Part shown: piece by piece, positions 8,162 to 17,100 of the stretch
Layout of the letters: every line of letters starts with the position of its first letter
Position numbering within the stretch: the first letter of the stretch is position 1
Assembly: GCA_035642125.1 (NCBI GenBank)
Contig: DASQSZ010000253.1
Coordinates: 1 to 34,790, forward strand
Origin: CALAED01 sp937891035
Lineage (GTDB): Bacteria > Actinomycetota > Actinomycetes > Streptosporangiales > Streptosporangiaceae
Length of the DNA: 34,790 nt
Direction of reading: 5' to 3'
Position numbers and translations under genes: made by a program
The notes under the pieces: model-generated
Told to the model about the DNA's origin: nothing
The model's database searches: none
The model's input: the letters and a program-made list of their open reading frames with translations, nothing else

Positions 8162-10152
8162 CCTCCGAAGGACAGACCGAACAGTTGGAAGGACGGCTGC
8201 TGTGGGAGCCGTCCGCCGAGACGATCGAGCGGGCGCGGGTGACCCACTACCTGCGCCGGCTGCGCGATCAAGGCGTCCGCGCGGACACCTACGACGAGCT
8301 GTGGCGCTGGTCGGTCACCGAGATCGACGCGTTCTGGGACTCGATCTGGAGCTACTTCGACGTCTGCGGCGACCGCGGCGCCGGGCCGGTCCGCGAGGGG
8401 ACGACCATGCCCGGCGTGCGCTGGTTCCCCGGCGCCACGCTGAACTACGCCGAAAACGCGCTGCGCCGGGCGAGCGACCCCGCCTTCCGCGACCGTACGG
8501 CCGTGATCTTCTGGAACGAGTCGGGCGCGGAGCAGCGCCTGACGTGGGCAGAGCTCGCCCGCGACGTCGCCCGTGCGCGTGCCGGTCTGGTTGCGCTCGG
8601 CGTCGGCCGCGGCGACCGGGTGGCCGCCTACCTGCCCAGCGTCCCCGCGGCGCTGATCGTCTTCCTCGCCGTCGCCAGTCTCGGCGCGGTGTGGTCGTCG
8701 TGCTCGCCGGACTTCGGCTCGGCCAGCGTCATCGACCGGTTCACGCAGATCGAGCCGACGCTGCTGGTGGCCGTGGACGGCTACCACTACAACGGCAAGC
8801 CGTTCGACCGCACCGATGTGGTCGGTGAGATCCAGGCCGCCCTGCCGTCGCTGCGGCACACCGTGGTGGTCCCGTACCTCGACGCCGCGCCGCGCATCGC
8901 GGGAATGGCCTACGCCGACCTGCTCGCGCGCGCGCCGGACGACTCCGGCGCCGCCGGCGCCCCCGGTGAGCTCGCGTTCGAGCCGGTGCCGTTCGAGCAC
9001 CCGCTCTGGGTGGTGTACTCGTCGGGAACGACCGGGCTGCCCAAGCCGATCGTGCACGGCCACGGCGGCGTCGTGCTCGAGCACCTCAAGTCGCTGACCT
9101 TCCACCAAGACCTCGGGCCCGGCGATGTGTTCTTCTGGTTCACCACGACCGGCTGGATGATGTGGAACTACCTGATCGGCGGCCTGCTGGTCGGCGCGAC
9201 GGTGGTGCTGTACGACGGGGCGCCGGGCGACCTGTGGAGCATGGTGGCGCAGACCGGGGTGACCTACTTCGGCGTCGGCGCGCCCTATCTGCAGGCCTCG
9301 CTCAAGCAGGGCCTGCGCCCCGGCGCTGACCACGACCTGTCGCGATTGCGCGCGATGGGCTCGACCGGCTCCCCGCTGCCGCCCGAGGCCTTCACCTGGG
9401 TGTACGACGCCGTCTCCAAGGACGTGCCGTTGGGCTCGTTCTCCGGCGGCACCGACCTGTGCACCGGGTTCGTTGGGCCCTCGCCGCTGCTGCCGGTGCG
9501 GGCCGGGGTGATCCAGTGCCGTCATCTCGGCGCGAAGGTCGAGGCGTACGACCCGGCCGGGCGGCCGGTCGTCGATGAGGTCGGCGAACTGGTCATCACC
9601 GAGCCGATGCCGTCGATGCCGATCTACTTCTGGAACGACCCGTCCGGAGAGCGCTACCGAGACTCGTACTTCGCGGTGTATCCGGGTGTGTGGCGGCACG
9701 GCGACTGGATCAAGATCAGGCCCGATGGCGGGTGCGTGATCTACGGCCGGTCCGACTCCACCCTGAACCGTGGCGGCGTCAGGATGGGCACGGCCGACTT
9801 CTACCGCGTCGTCGAGGCGTTCGACGAGATCGTGGACAGCTTGGTGATCGACACCGGCCGCCTCGGCCAGGACGGCAGGCTCATCCTGTACGTCCAGCTC
9901 GCTGACGGGGTGTCGTGGTCGGCCGACCTCGAGGCACGGCTGCGGGCGGCGCTGCGGGCCGCGCTGTCGCCCCGGCACGTGCCCGACGAGATCCACCGGG
10001 TGCCCGGCGTGCCGCGCACGCTGTCGGGCAAGAAGCTCGAGGTGCCGGTCCGCAAGATCCTGCTCGGTACCCCGGTCGAGGAGGCCGCCAACCCCGGCGC
10101 CATGGCCAATCCCGAGGTGCTGCGCCACTACCGCCCGGCGGCGACGGATTGA
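8158..10152 (+). CDS. aacS: Acetoacetate-CoA ligase (acetoacetyl-CoA synthetase)
   Basis: A 664-residue ANL-superfamily enzyme, the usual length for this ligase, which activates acetoacetate with ATP and CoA to acetoacetyl-CoA in the cytosol. The AMP-binding P-loop YSSGTTGLPKPIVHGHGG begins at residue 287. TTTGWMMWNYLIGGLLVGA and GSFSGGTDLCTGF are typical of acetoacetate- rather than acetate-CoA ligases. The C-terminal catalytic Lys is in LSGKK (K625). The start overlaps the HAD gene by 4 bases, so the two are translationally coupled. A convergent hairpin follows the stop. Confidence 0.95.
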   Translation: MTSEGQTEQLEGRLLWEPSAETIERARVTHYLRRLRDQGVRADTYDELWRWSVTEIDAFWDSIWSYFDVCGDRGAGPVREGTTMPGVRWFPGATLNYAENALRRASDPAFRDRTAVIFWNESGAEQRLTWAELARDVARARAGLVALGVGRGDRVAAYLPSVPAALIVFLAVASLGAVWSSCSPDFGSASVIDRFTQIEPTLLVAVDGYHYNGKPFDRTDVVGEIQAALPSLRHTVVVPYLDAAPRIAGMAYADLLARAPDDSGAAGAPGELAFEPVPFEHPLWVVYSSGTTGLPKPIVHGHGGVVLEHLKSLTFHQDLGPGDVFFWFTTTGWMMWNYLIGGLLVGATVVLYDGAPGDLWSMVAQTGVTYFGVGAPYLQASLKQGLRPGADHDLSRLRAMGSTGSPLPPEAFTWVYDAVSKDVPLGSFSGGTDLCTGFVGPSPLLPVRAGVIQCRHLGAKVEAYDPAGRPVVDEVGELVITEPMPSMPIYFWNDPSGERYRDSYFAVYPGVWRHGDWIKIRPDGGCVIYGRSDSTLNRGGVRMGTADFYRVVEAFDEIVDSLVIDTGRLGQDGRLILYVQLADGVSWSADLEARLRAALRAALSPRHVPDEIHRVPGVPRTLSGKKLEVPVRKILLGTPVEEAANPGAMANPEVLRHYRPAATD

Positions 10153-10154
10153 CC

Positions 10155-10189
10155 GTCCCGCCGTGCTCGTTCCCGAACACGGCGGGGAC
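10155..10189. terminator. Hairpin between convergent genes
   Basis: CCCGCCGTG pairs with CACGGCGGG across a 12-base loop, with one bulged G if the stem is extended. It sits in the 41-base gap between the ligase stop and the convergent NlpC/P60 stop, so it could serve both genes. Confidence 0.5.
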
Positions 10190-10193
10190 CCGG

Positions 10194-10886
10194 TCAGCGA
10201 TGGTGATGCTTCCCCCCGTGGTTGTTCTTGTCCTTGTGGTGGCGATCGGCGGGCAGGCGGGTCGGCGGCGTGGGCAGCCGCGGCCAGCCGGGCCGCACCG
10301 CGCCGACGAACGACCTGCGGTAGTGGCCGCGCAGCCGCTGCACTCTGACGCGCGTGCCGGTTCGCGGCGAGTGGATGAACCGGCGGTGCCCGACGTAGAT
10401 GCCGACGTGCCCGCGACCATGGAAGAACACCAGGTCGCCGGGGCGCAGGCGATGCCGCGAGATGTGCGGTCTCATCCGGTACTGCCGGTACGTCACCCGC
10501 GGGATGGACACGCCGGCCGCGCGCCAGGCCCGCTGCACGAGGCCCGAGCAGTCGTAGCCGCGGGGGCCCGTACCGCCCCACCGGTACGGTTTGCCGCGCT
10601 GGCGATAGGCGAACCGCACGGCCCGCCCGGCCCGGACCTGCCAGCGATCGATCATGCGCGCCCGCTTCCGCAAAGTGGCCTGGCGCAGCCGCAGCAGCGC
10701 CATGGGCCGTTCGTGCTGCCGCCGCGCCTGTTCATGCCGGTGCCGCGGCTGACGGAGCTGGTCGTCCGTGCGGTGGATCTCGACCACCGTCGGTTCCCCC
10801 GCGGCGGCCGGGGATACGGCCATTTCGGGTGTCAGGGTCAGCGCGACGGCGGTCGCGCAGACGGCGACTCTTAACGGATCGAACAT
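10194..10886 (-). CDS. Secreted NlpC/P60 peptidoglycan endopeptidase
   Basis: A 230-residue protein. The start at 10886 has GGAGG nine bases upstream. A signal peptide (about residues 1-29, ending SPAAAG) is followed by an Arg/His/Gln-rich linker. The NlpC/P60 domain (about 84-197) has Cys113 in GYDCSG, His160 in GHVGIYVG and a third polar residue His172. Such enzymes cut D-gamma-glutamyl-diaminopimelate bonds in stem peptides. The tail is basic and His-rich (HHKDKNNHGGKHHHR), which may bind wall polymers or metal. No riboswitch-like sequence is evident upstream, unlike the paralogue at 19470. Confidence 0.9.
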   Translation of the reverse strand: MFDPLRVAVCATAVALTLTPEMAVSPAAAGEPTVVEIHRTDDQLRQPRHRHEQARRQHERPMALLRLRQATLRKRARMIDRWQVRAGRAVRFAYRQRGKPYRWGGTGPRGYDCSGLVQRAWRAAGVSIPRVTYRQYRMRPHISRHRLRPGDLVFFHGRGHVGIYVGHRRFIHSPRTGTRVRVQRLRGHYRRSFVGAVRPGWPRLPTPPTRLPADRHHKDKNNHGGKHHHR

Positions 10887-11092
10887 CTTTTCCGACCTCC
10901 AAACGAAGATCACTGAGCGTGATTCTCCGTACCCCGATTGCCCGGGTAAAACCCTGGCCGTGGGGGGTGTTTGTCCAGGTCAGAGGGGAGATGAGGGATA
11001 AATAATTGGGGCTCGGTGCCCGAAACCTGCGTGCTTGTTCTTGGCCAGCGGCAATCCGCACCGACACGCGCGGCGAACACTCTCGTGCAGGG

Positions 11093-11386
11093 ATGCGTCT
11101 CACCCGGGTGTGGGGCCGACCGGGGTCATCCCCCCTTCGGCCGGGCCCACACCCATCGAAGGATCCGGCGGCGCGGCCCCCCGTCGCGAAGCGCTCCGCG
11201 CTGAGCCGCGCGTTCATCATCGCCGGGCCGGCCGCGGTCGTGGTGGCGATCGGCTTCCTGCTGTCGCACTCAGCCACGCCAACGACAACGCCCGCCACCA
11301 CGCCTCTTTCGACGTCGAGCCCCACTCCGGCCGCCACGTCGTACGATCCGGCGGCCACGGAGAGTTACGGCGAGAACGCTCCGTAA
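11093..11386 (+). CDS. Small single-pass membrane protein with Thr/Pro-rich tail
   Basis: A frame of 97 codons from ATG 11093. A basic N-terminal part (AKRSALSR) leads into one hydrophobic segment (FIIAGPAAVVVAIGFLL, about residues 45-61), then a Thr/Pro/Ser-rich tail ending SYGENAP. This is compatible with a type II-like membrane protein with an extracellular flexible tail. The start is uncertain: the ribosome-binding site is poor and nearby in-frame GTG codons are possible. It lies upstream of the Ser/Thr kinase gene, but 146 bases separate it from the kinase start. No function is recognised. Confidence 0.5.
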   Translation: MRLTRVWGRPGSSPLRPGPHPSKDPAARPPVAKRSALSRAFIIAGPAAVVVAIGFLLSHSATPTTTPATTPLSTSSPTPAATSYDPAATESYGENAP

Positions 11387-11489
11387 CCGCCCACTGTGAT
11401 CAGGTCGTCACTAATTCCGGTAGAGACGACGTTCTGTGGGACGTATGGTGTTGATGTTTCGAAAAACGAAGGGTGCGACGGCGCTCACC

Positions 11490-11504
11490 CGCGATCACAT
11501 CGCG
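11490..11504 (+). promoter_or_regulatory. Inverted repeat upstream of the kinase gene
   Basis: CGCGAT-CAC-ATCGCG is a perfect 6-bp inverted repeat. GCGATCA also occurs twice as a direct repeat (11491 and 11502). It lies about 30 bases before the kinase start and could be an operator; no protein is assigned. Confidence 0.3.
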
Positions 11505-11532
11505 ATCAAGTCCAGAGGGGAGCGGTCCGTAC

Positions 11533-13062
11533 ATGCAGACGGACGCTTTGCGGCCTGGTGACCCGAAGCGGCTGGGATCGTACGAACTGCTCGGGCGGTT
11601 GGGCGACGGCGGTCAGGGCACCGTCTTCCTCGGCCGGGCCGATGACGGCACGGATGTCGCCATCAAGCTGCTCCATCGAGAGCTGACCGCGGACGACATG
11701 GCGCGGACACGCTTCCTGCGCGAGATCGAGTTCGCCAAGCAGGTGGCGTCGTTCTGCACGGCCCAGATCATCGACGCCGACATCGAGGGCGAACGCCCTT
11801 ACCTGGTCAGCGAGTACGTCCCCGGGCCCTCCGTGCTCCAGCTGGTGCTCACAGAAGGGCCGATCGCGGGCGGGGCGCTCGACCGGCTGGCCATCGGCAC
11901 CGCGACGGCATTGGTGGCGATCCACCAGGCCGGCGTGATCCACCGCGATTTCAAGCCGGCGAACGTGCTGATCGGCCCCGGCGGCCCGCGCGTCATCGAC
12001 TTCGGCATCGCCCGCGTCTTCGACAGCACCAACACGATGACCAGCCGGGTCATCGGCACGCCCGCGTTCATGTCGCCCGAACAGATGCGGGGCAGGGAGT
12101 TCGGCAAGGAAGCCGACATCTTCTGCTGGGCGGCCACCATGGTGTACGCGGCGACCGGGCGGCCGCCGTTCGGCAACGACTCGATCCCCGCGGTCATCCA
12201 GCGCACCCTCCACGAGGAGCCGGATCTCGGCCACATCGCCGAACCCCTGCGCGGCCTCATCGTCGACTGTCTGGCGAAGGACCCGGCGGCCCGGCCGACG
12301 GCGCGGCAGCTGCTGATGCGCCTGCTCGGCCAGGAGGACGCGGTGGCCGGTCCGGCCCCGGCCGCGCCCGCGAACGAAGACCCGGCGGCCATCCTCGTCA
12401 AGATCGCCGAGGCTACGGCCCGCCCGCCGGCCGGGGCACAGCCAGGGGCGGCACGGCCCGAGATCGGCCACGACCTCGCGACATCGCATACGCAGGCGCT
12501 GCCGCCGCGCGGGAGCCCCGAGCACGGCGCGAACTGGCTGGACCCGGCCGGTCCCGGCGCCGGGGCGCCGAGGCTCACCGATTCGGCCCTGTCCGACCTC
12601 ACCGACCCGGAAGGCTTCGAGTTCGGCGCGGGGGCGGGGGCAGGGGCCGGTCCGGGCGCCGCCGGGTACGGCGACGAGCCGCCGCGGCGCGGCCGGGCCC
12701 GGGCGGTGGCCCTGACCACGGCCGCGATCGTGGCCGTGGCGGCGACGGCGGGCGGGACCGCCTACGTGCTGGCCCAGGGCTCGCCGGGGGTCCGGCACGT
12801 GAACAACCCGACCGGTGACCCCGTGACGGTCGAGCCGACGTCGATGCCGCCACCGTCGTCCACCTCGGCCGCGCCGACGAGGCAAGCGCCGACCATACAG
12901 CCGACGGTGCACCGGACCCTTCCCCGGTCGGCGTCCCCGTCGCCGAGCCCGTCTCGTACATCCGCGCGGCCGACGCCGACGCCCACCAAGACCCGGACAC
13001 CGACCCCCACGCCAACGCCTACGCCGCCCGATCCGTCCTCGTCCCCGCCCGGGACCCCCTGA
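11533..13062 (+). CDS. Membrane-anchored Ser/Thr protein kinase (PknB/Hanks type)
   Basis: A 509-residue protein with a complete Hanks kinase domain (about 17-275): glycine loop GRLGDGGQGTVFLG, Lys45 in VAIK, catalytic HRDFKPANV (D139, N144), DFG at 156-158 and activation-segment end GTPAFMSPEQ. A long Ala/Pro/Gly linker follows, then one membrane span (about 390-415), then an extracellular Ser/Thr/Pro tail without a recognisable sensor domain. GAGGGGAG lies upstream of the chosen ATG, though at a long spacing of about 11 bases. Family knowledge: such kinases phosphorylate cell-wall, division and metabolic proteins. The substrate is unknown. It probably stands alone. Confidence 0.93.
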   Translation: MQTDALRPGDPKRLGSYELLGRLGDGGQGTVFLGRADDGTDVAIKLLHRELTADDMARTRFLREIEFAKQVASFCTAQIIDADIEGERPYLVSEYVPGPSVLQLVLTEGPIAGGALDRLAIGTATALVAIHQAGVIHRDFKPANVLIGPGGPRVIDFGIARVFDSTNTMTSRVIGTPAFMSPEQMRGREFGKEADIFCWAATMVYAATGRPPFGNDSIPAVIQRTLHEEPDLGHIAEPLRGLIVDCLAKDPAARPTARQLLMRLLGQEDAVAGPAPAAPANEDPAAILVKIAEATARPPAGAQPGAARPEIGHDLATSHTQALPPRGSPEHGANWLDPAGPGAGAPRLTDSALSDLTDPEGFEFGAGAGAGAGPGAAGYGDEPPRRGRARAVALTTAAIVAVAATAGGTAYVLAQGSPGVRHVNNPTGDPVTVEPTSMPPPSSTSAAPTRQAPTIQPTVHRTLPRSASPSPSPSRTSARPTPTPTKTRTPTPTPTPTPPDPSSSPPGTP

Positions 13063-13173
13063 CCTGCTCCGGCCTGGGCGGACCTGGGCCGCGGATGCCC
13101 GGCCCGGCCGCCCGGCCGCTGCTCGCGCCGGGCGCTCGCGGCCTGGTCCGGCGGGGAACCGCACGATCGCGGG

Positions 13174-13202
13174 TTCGGACATACCGGAAAAGCCGCTACC
13201 CT
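13174..13202 (+). promoter_or_regulatory. Candidate promoter giving a leaderless tdo mRNA
   Basis: TTCGGA (13174-13179), a 17-base spacer and TACCCT (13197-13202) fit a loose actinobacterial vegetative promoter. Initiation 7-8 bases downstream would fall on GTG 13210, the start of the dioxygenase gene, which has no ribosome-binding site. Confidence 0.4.
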
Positions 13203-13209
13203 TTTCGGT

Positions 13210-14076
13210 GTGACCGCAACACCACAACGGCGTGGTGCGACCGTGGTCGGCTCCGGGCATGGCTCCGGCCAGCCCGGCACGCGGTCCGACGCGCCCGGAC
13301 GCAGTTTCGGCGAAGAAGGCGCTCGCCTCACCTACGGGAGTTATCTTCGGCTCCCTGAGCTGCTCGCCCAGCAGATCCCGCAGACCGATCCGGTGGCCAG
13401 AGACGAACTGCTGTTCATCACCATCCATCAGATCTACGAGCTGTGGTTCAAACTGCTGCTGCACGAGATCGAGCAGATCAGGGACGCGATGTACGACCGG
13501 GAGGTCTGGCTCGCCCGGCACCTGTTCCGGCGGGTGCATGCCTCCGAGCGGGTTCTCATCGAGCAGATCGAGGTGCTCGAGACGATGACCCCGCAGGACT
13601 TCATGGAGTTCCGGGCGGCGCTGGCCCCGGCCAGCGGATTTCAGTCCGTCCAGTTCCGGGAGCTGGAATTCCTGTCCGGCGCGAAGGACCCTGGGTTCGT
13701 GCGGCGTTTCCGGGGGCTGTCCGAGGCCGAGAGCGCGCGGCTGGAGCGCCGGCTCGCCGAGCCCACCCTCTGGGACGCCTACGTCAACCTTTTGCAGGCA
13801 CGCGGCCTGTCGGCGGATGGCGACGAGGCGTTGCGGGAATCCTTGATCGAGGTGGCGCGCGGCCGCGATCGATACGACGATCTTTGGCAGCTCGCCGAGG
13901 ACCTGCTGACACACGATGAGATGGCGGCCCTCTGGCGGAAGCGTCACGTCCAGATGGTCGAACGCCAGATCGGGACGAAGTCCGGCACGGGGGGCTCGAC
14001 GGGCGCCCCTTATCTGCGTAAACGTCTGGATATGAGGTACTACCCACTGCTGTGGGATTTGCGGACCCTGCTCTAA
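13210..14076 (+). CDS. kynA: Tryptophan 2,3-dioxygenase
   Basis: A 288-residue haem enzyme converting L-tryptophan to N-formylkynurenine, the first step of the kynurenine pathway. The substrate-pocket motif FITIHQIYELWFK contains His73. The probable axial haem ligand is His246 in RKRHVQ, followed by the GTKSGTGGSTG loop that closes over the substrate. It starts at GTG 13210 with an extra, variable N-terminus of about 35 residues. The downstream glutamate dehydrogenase starts 33 bases after its stop, so they are probably one transcript. No kynureninase or formamidase is visible nearby. Confidence 0.95.
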   Translation: MTATPQRRGATVVGSGHGSGQPGTRSDAPGRSFGEEGARLTYGSYLRLPELLAQQIPQTDPVARDELLFITIHQIYELWFKLLLHEIEQIRDAMYDREVWLARHLFRRVHASERVLIEQIEVLETMTPQDFMEFRAALAPASGFQSVQFRELEFLSGAKDPGFVRRFRGLSEAESARLERRLAEPTLWDAYVNLLQARGLSADGDEALRESLIEVARGRDRYDDLWQLAEDLLTHDEMAALWRKRHVQMVERQIGTKSGTGGSTGAPYLRKRLDMRYYPLLWDLRTLL

Positions 14077-14080
14077 CTCA

Positions 14081-14113
14081 AAGGGGAGTGAAGAGATGGT
14101 GAGCCCGACATGA
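14081..14113 (+). promoter_or_regulatory. Ribosome-binding site and five-codon mini-ORF overlapping the gdh start
   Basis: AAGGGGAG (14081-14088) is well placed, 7 bases before ATG 14096. That ATG opens MVSPT and stops at TGA 14111-14113. The TGA overlaps ATG 14110 of the dehydrogenase as ATGA. The dehydrogenase start itself has no ribosome-binding site at normal spacing. Termination-reinitiation from the mini-ORF would explain how it is translated (inference). Confidence 0.5.
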
Positions 14114-17100
14114 GCGACGGCGACGGCGACGGCGGGGGCGACGGCGCGGCACCGAGCGCCGACGGTCCCCACATAGGGAATCCGGGGCCCGGCCCGATCC
14201 CCGGCGGTTCGGCGCTCGGGACCAAGCTCGAACTGGCCAAGGACGAGTTGCTGGTGCGCGCGGCCGAGACGTGCGTGCACACTCCGGGGCCTCGACGCAT
14301 CACGACCGAGGAGGCTCTGCGCTACCTGCGCCGCTACTATCAGCACGTCGCGCCGGAAGATTTGCTCGACCGCGACCCCGCCGACATCTGCGGGCCCGCG
14401 CTGGCCCATCGCGCCCTCGGCGAGGAACGGCCGCAGGGCCGGGCCAAGGTACGGGTCTTCACCCCCACCCTCGAAGATCACGGCTGGGAGCCTGGGCACA
14501 CCGTCGTCCAAGTGGTCACCGACGACATGCGCTACCTCGTCGACTCCGTCACGATGGAGCTGAGCCGCCATGGCCTGACCACGCACCTGCTCGTCCATCC
14601 GCAGCTCGGCGTGTCCCGCGACGTGGCCGGGCACCTCAAGGCCATCGTCGGCATCAAGGAGACCAACCAGGACATCGACGAATCCTGGATGTACATCGAG
14701 GTCGACCGCACCACCGACAGACAGCTGCTCGACCAGCTCGAAGACGACCTGCAACGGGTGCTGCTCGACGTGCGCGCCGCCGTCGAGGACGAGCCGAAGA
14801 TGCGCGCCCTCGCCGGGGCGATCGCTGGTGAGATCTCCGAGCACACGCCGCCGCTGCCGGACAAAGAGATCGCCGAGAGCATCGAGCTGCTCGATTGGCT
14901 CGCCGACGGCCACTTCACCTTCTTGGGCGTCCGTGATTACCGGCTGAGCGAGGACGGCACGGTCCTGCGGCCGGTCCCCGGGACCGGCCTTGGCATCTTG
15001 CGCTCGGACAAGGGCGAGTCGGGCAGCTTCGCCGCGCTGCCGCCCGAAGTCAGGGCCAGGGCCCGCGAAAAGCGCCTGCTCATCCTCACCAAGGCCAATT
15101 CCCGGGCCACGGTGCACCGTCCGCACTACCTCGACTACGTTGGGGTCAAGCAGTACAGCGAGCGTGGCGAGGTCATCGGCGAGCGCCGCTTCCTCGGCCT
15201 GTTCACCCATGTGGCCTACACCGAGTCGATCGAGCACATCCCCGTGCTCAAGCGCAAGCTCGACGAGGTGCTCGACCGGGTCGGCGTCACGCGCGACAGC
15301 TACGACGGCAAGGACCTCGTCGAGATCTTGGAGTCCTACCCGCGGGACGAGCTCTTCCAGATCTCCGTCGACGATCTCGCCCCCATCGCCCTCGGCGTGT
15401 TGCGGCTGCGCGAGCGGCGCCAGCTCAAGCTGTTCCTGCGCAAGGACTCCTACGGCCGCTACATGTCGTGCCTCGTCTATCTGCCGCGCGACCGCTACAC
15501 CACCCAGATCAGGCTGCGCATCCAAGAGATCCTGCGCTCGGCGTTCAACGGCGTCGCGGTCGACTACAGCGCCCAGGTGTCTGAGTCGCTGCTGGCGAGG
15601 CTGCACGTCGTGGTGCGCGGCGAGCGCGGCCAACCGCTGCCCGACGTCGACGCCGAAGAGCTCCAGGCCAAGCTGGCCGACGCGACGCGGGCGTGGGCCG
15701 ACGACCTGGCCGCCGCGATCGTGGCCCAGTGCGGCGAAGAGCGCGCCGGCACGCTGTCGCGTCGCTACTCCGGGGCCTTCCCCGAGGGCTACAAGGCCGA
15801 CTTCCCCGCCCGTACGGCCGTGGCCGACCTCGTCCGGCTCGACCGGCTCACCGTCGACGGCGAGATCTCGATCAACCTGTACGAGCCGTACGACGCGGTG
15901 CCCGGCGAGCGGCGGCTCAAGCTCTACCGGCTCGGCCCGCCGATCTCGCTGTCCCACGTGCTGCCGCTGCTGCAGAACATGGGCGTGGAGGTCGTGGACG
16001 AACGGCCGTACGAGATCCTCCCGGCCGACGCGCCCCGCCGCTGGATCTACGACCTCGGGCTGCGGGACGATCCGTCCTTCGCGGCCGGCGACAACAAGAT
16101 CAAAGAGCTGTTCCAGGACGCGTTGCGCGCCGTGTGGCGGGGCGACGTCGAAAGCGACGGCTTTAACGCGCTCGTCCTGCACGCCGGCCTCACGTGGCGG
16201 CAGACGATGGTGCTGCGGGCGTACGCCCGTTATCTGCGGCAAACCGGCACGACGTTCAGCGAGGGATACATCGAGCGGGTGCTGCGCGGCAATGTGACGA
16301 TCGCCCGGCTGCTCGTGCGCCTGTTCGAGTCGCGTTTCGACCCCAAGCACAGTGCCGCCGCCGCGGCCGCCTCCCGGCCCGATGATGGCGCGGACCAGGG
16401 CGGCGAGGCCGAGCGCAGCGCCGCCATCGCCGAAGAGACCGAAAGCGCGCTCGACGAGGTCGCCTCCCTGGACGAGGACCGCATCCTGCGCGCGCTGTTT
16501 TCCATGATCAAAGCCACCCTGCGCACGAACTACTACCAGGACAAGCCATACCTGTCCCTGAAGTTCGCGCCGGAGCGGATCCCCGACCTGCCGCAGCCGC
16601 GGCCGCGCTTTGAGATCTTCGTGTACTCGCCGCGCGTCGAGGGCGTCCACCTGCGCTTCGGCTCGGTGGCGCGGGGCGGGTTGCGCTGGTCGGACCGCCG
16701 CGAAGACTTCCGTACGGAGATCCTTGGGCTGGCCAAGGCGCAGGCGGTGAAGAACACCGTGATCGTCCCCGCCGGGGCCAAGGGCGGGTTCGTGTGCAAG
16801 CGGCTGCCCGACCCGAGCGACCGGGAGGCCTACCAGGCCGAAGGCGTGGCCTGCTACCGGGAGTTCGTCTCCGCGCTGCTCGACGTCACCGACAACCTCG
16901 TCAAGGGACAGGTCGAGCCGCCACGGGGCGTGGTGCGGCACGACGGCGACGACCCCTATCTCGTGGTGGCGGCCGACAAGGGCACCGCCACGTTCTCCGA
17001 CATCGCCAACGAGGTCGCGGCGGCCTACGGCTTTTGGCTGGGCGACGCGTTCGCCTCGGGCGGCTCCATCGGCTACGACCACAAGGTGATGGGGATCACC

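Noticed and set aside
7858..10581. An open frame of 907 codons antisense to acetoacetate-CoA ligase
   Set aside because: Same cause: low-complexity translation and a clear enzyme on the other strand.
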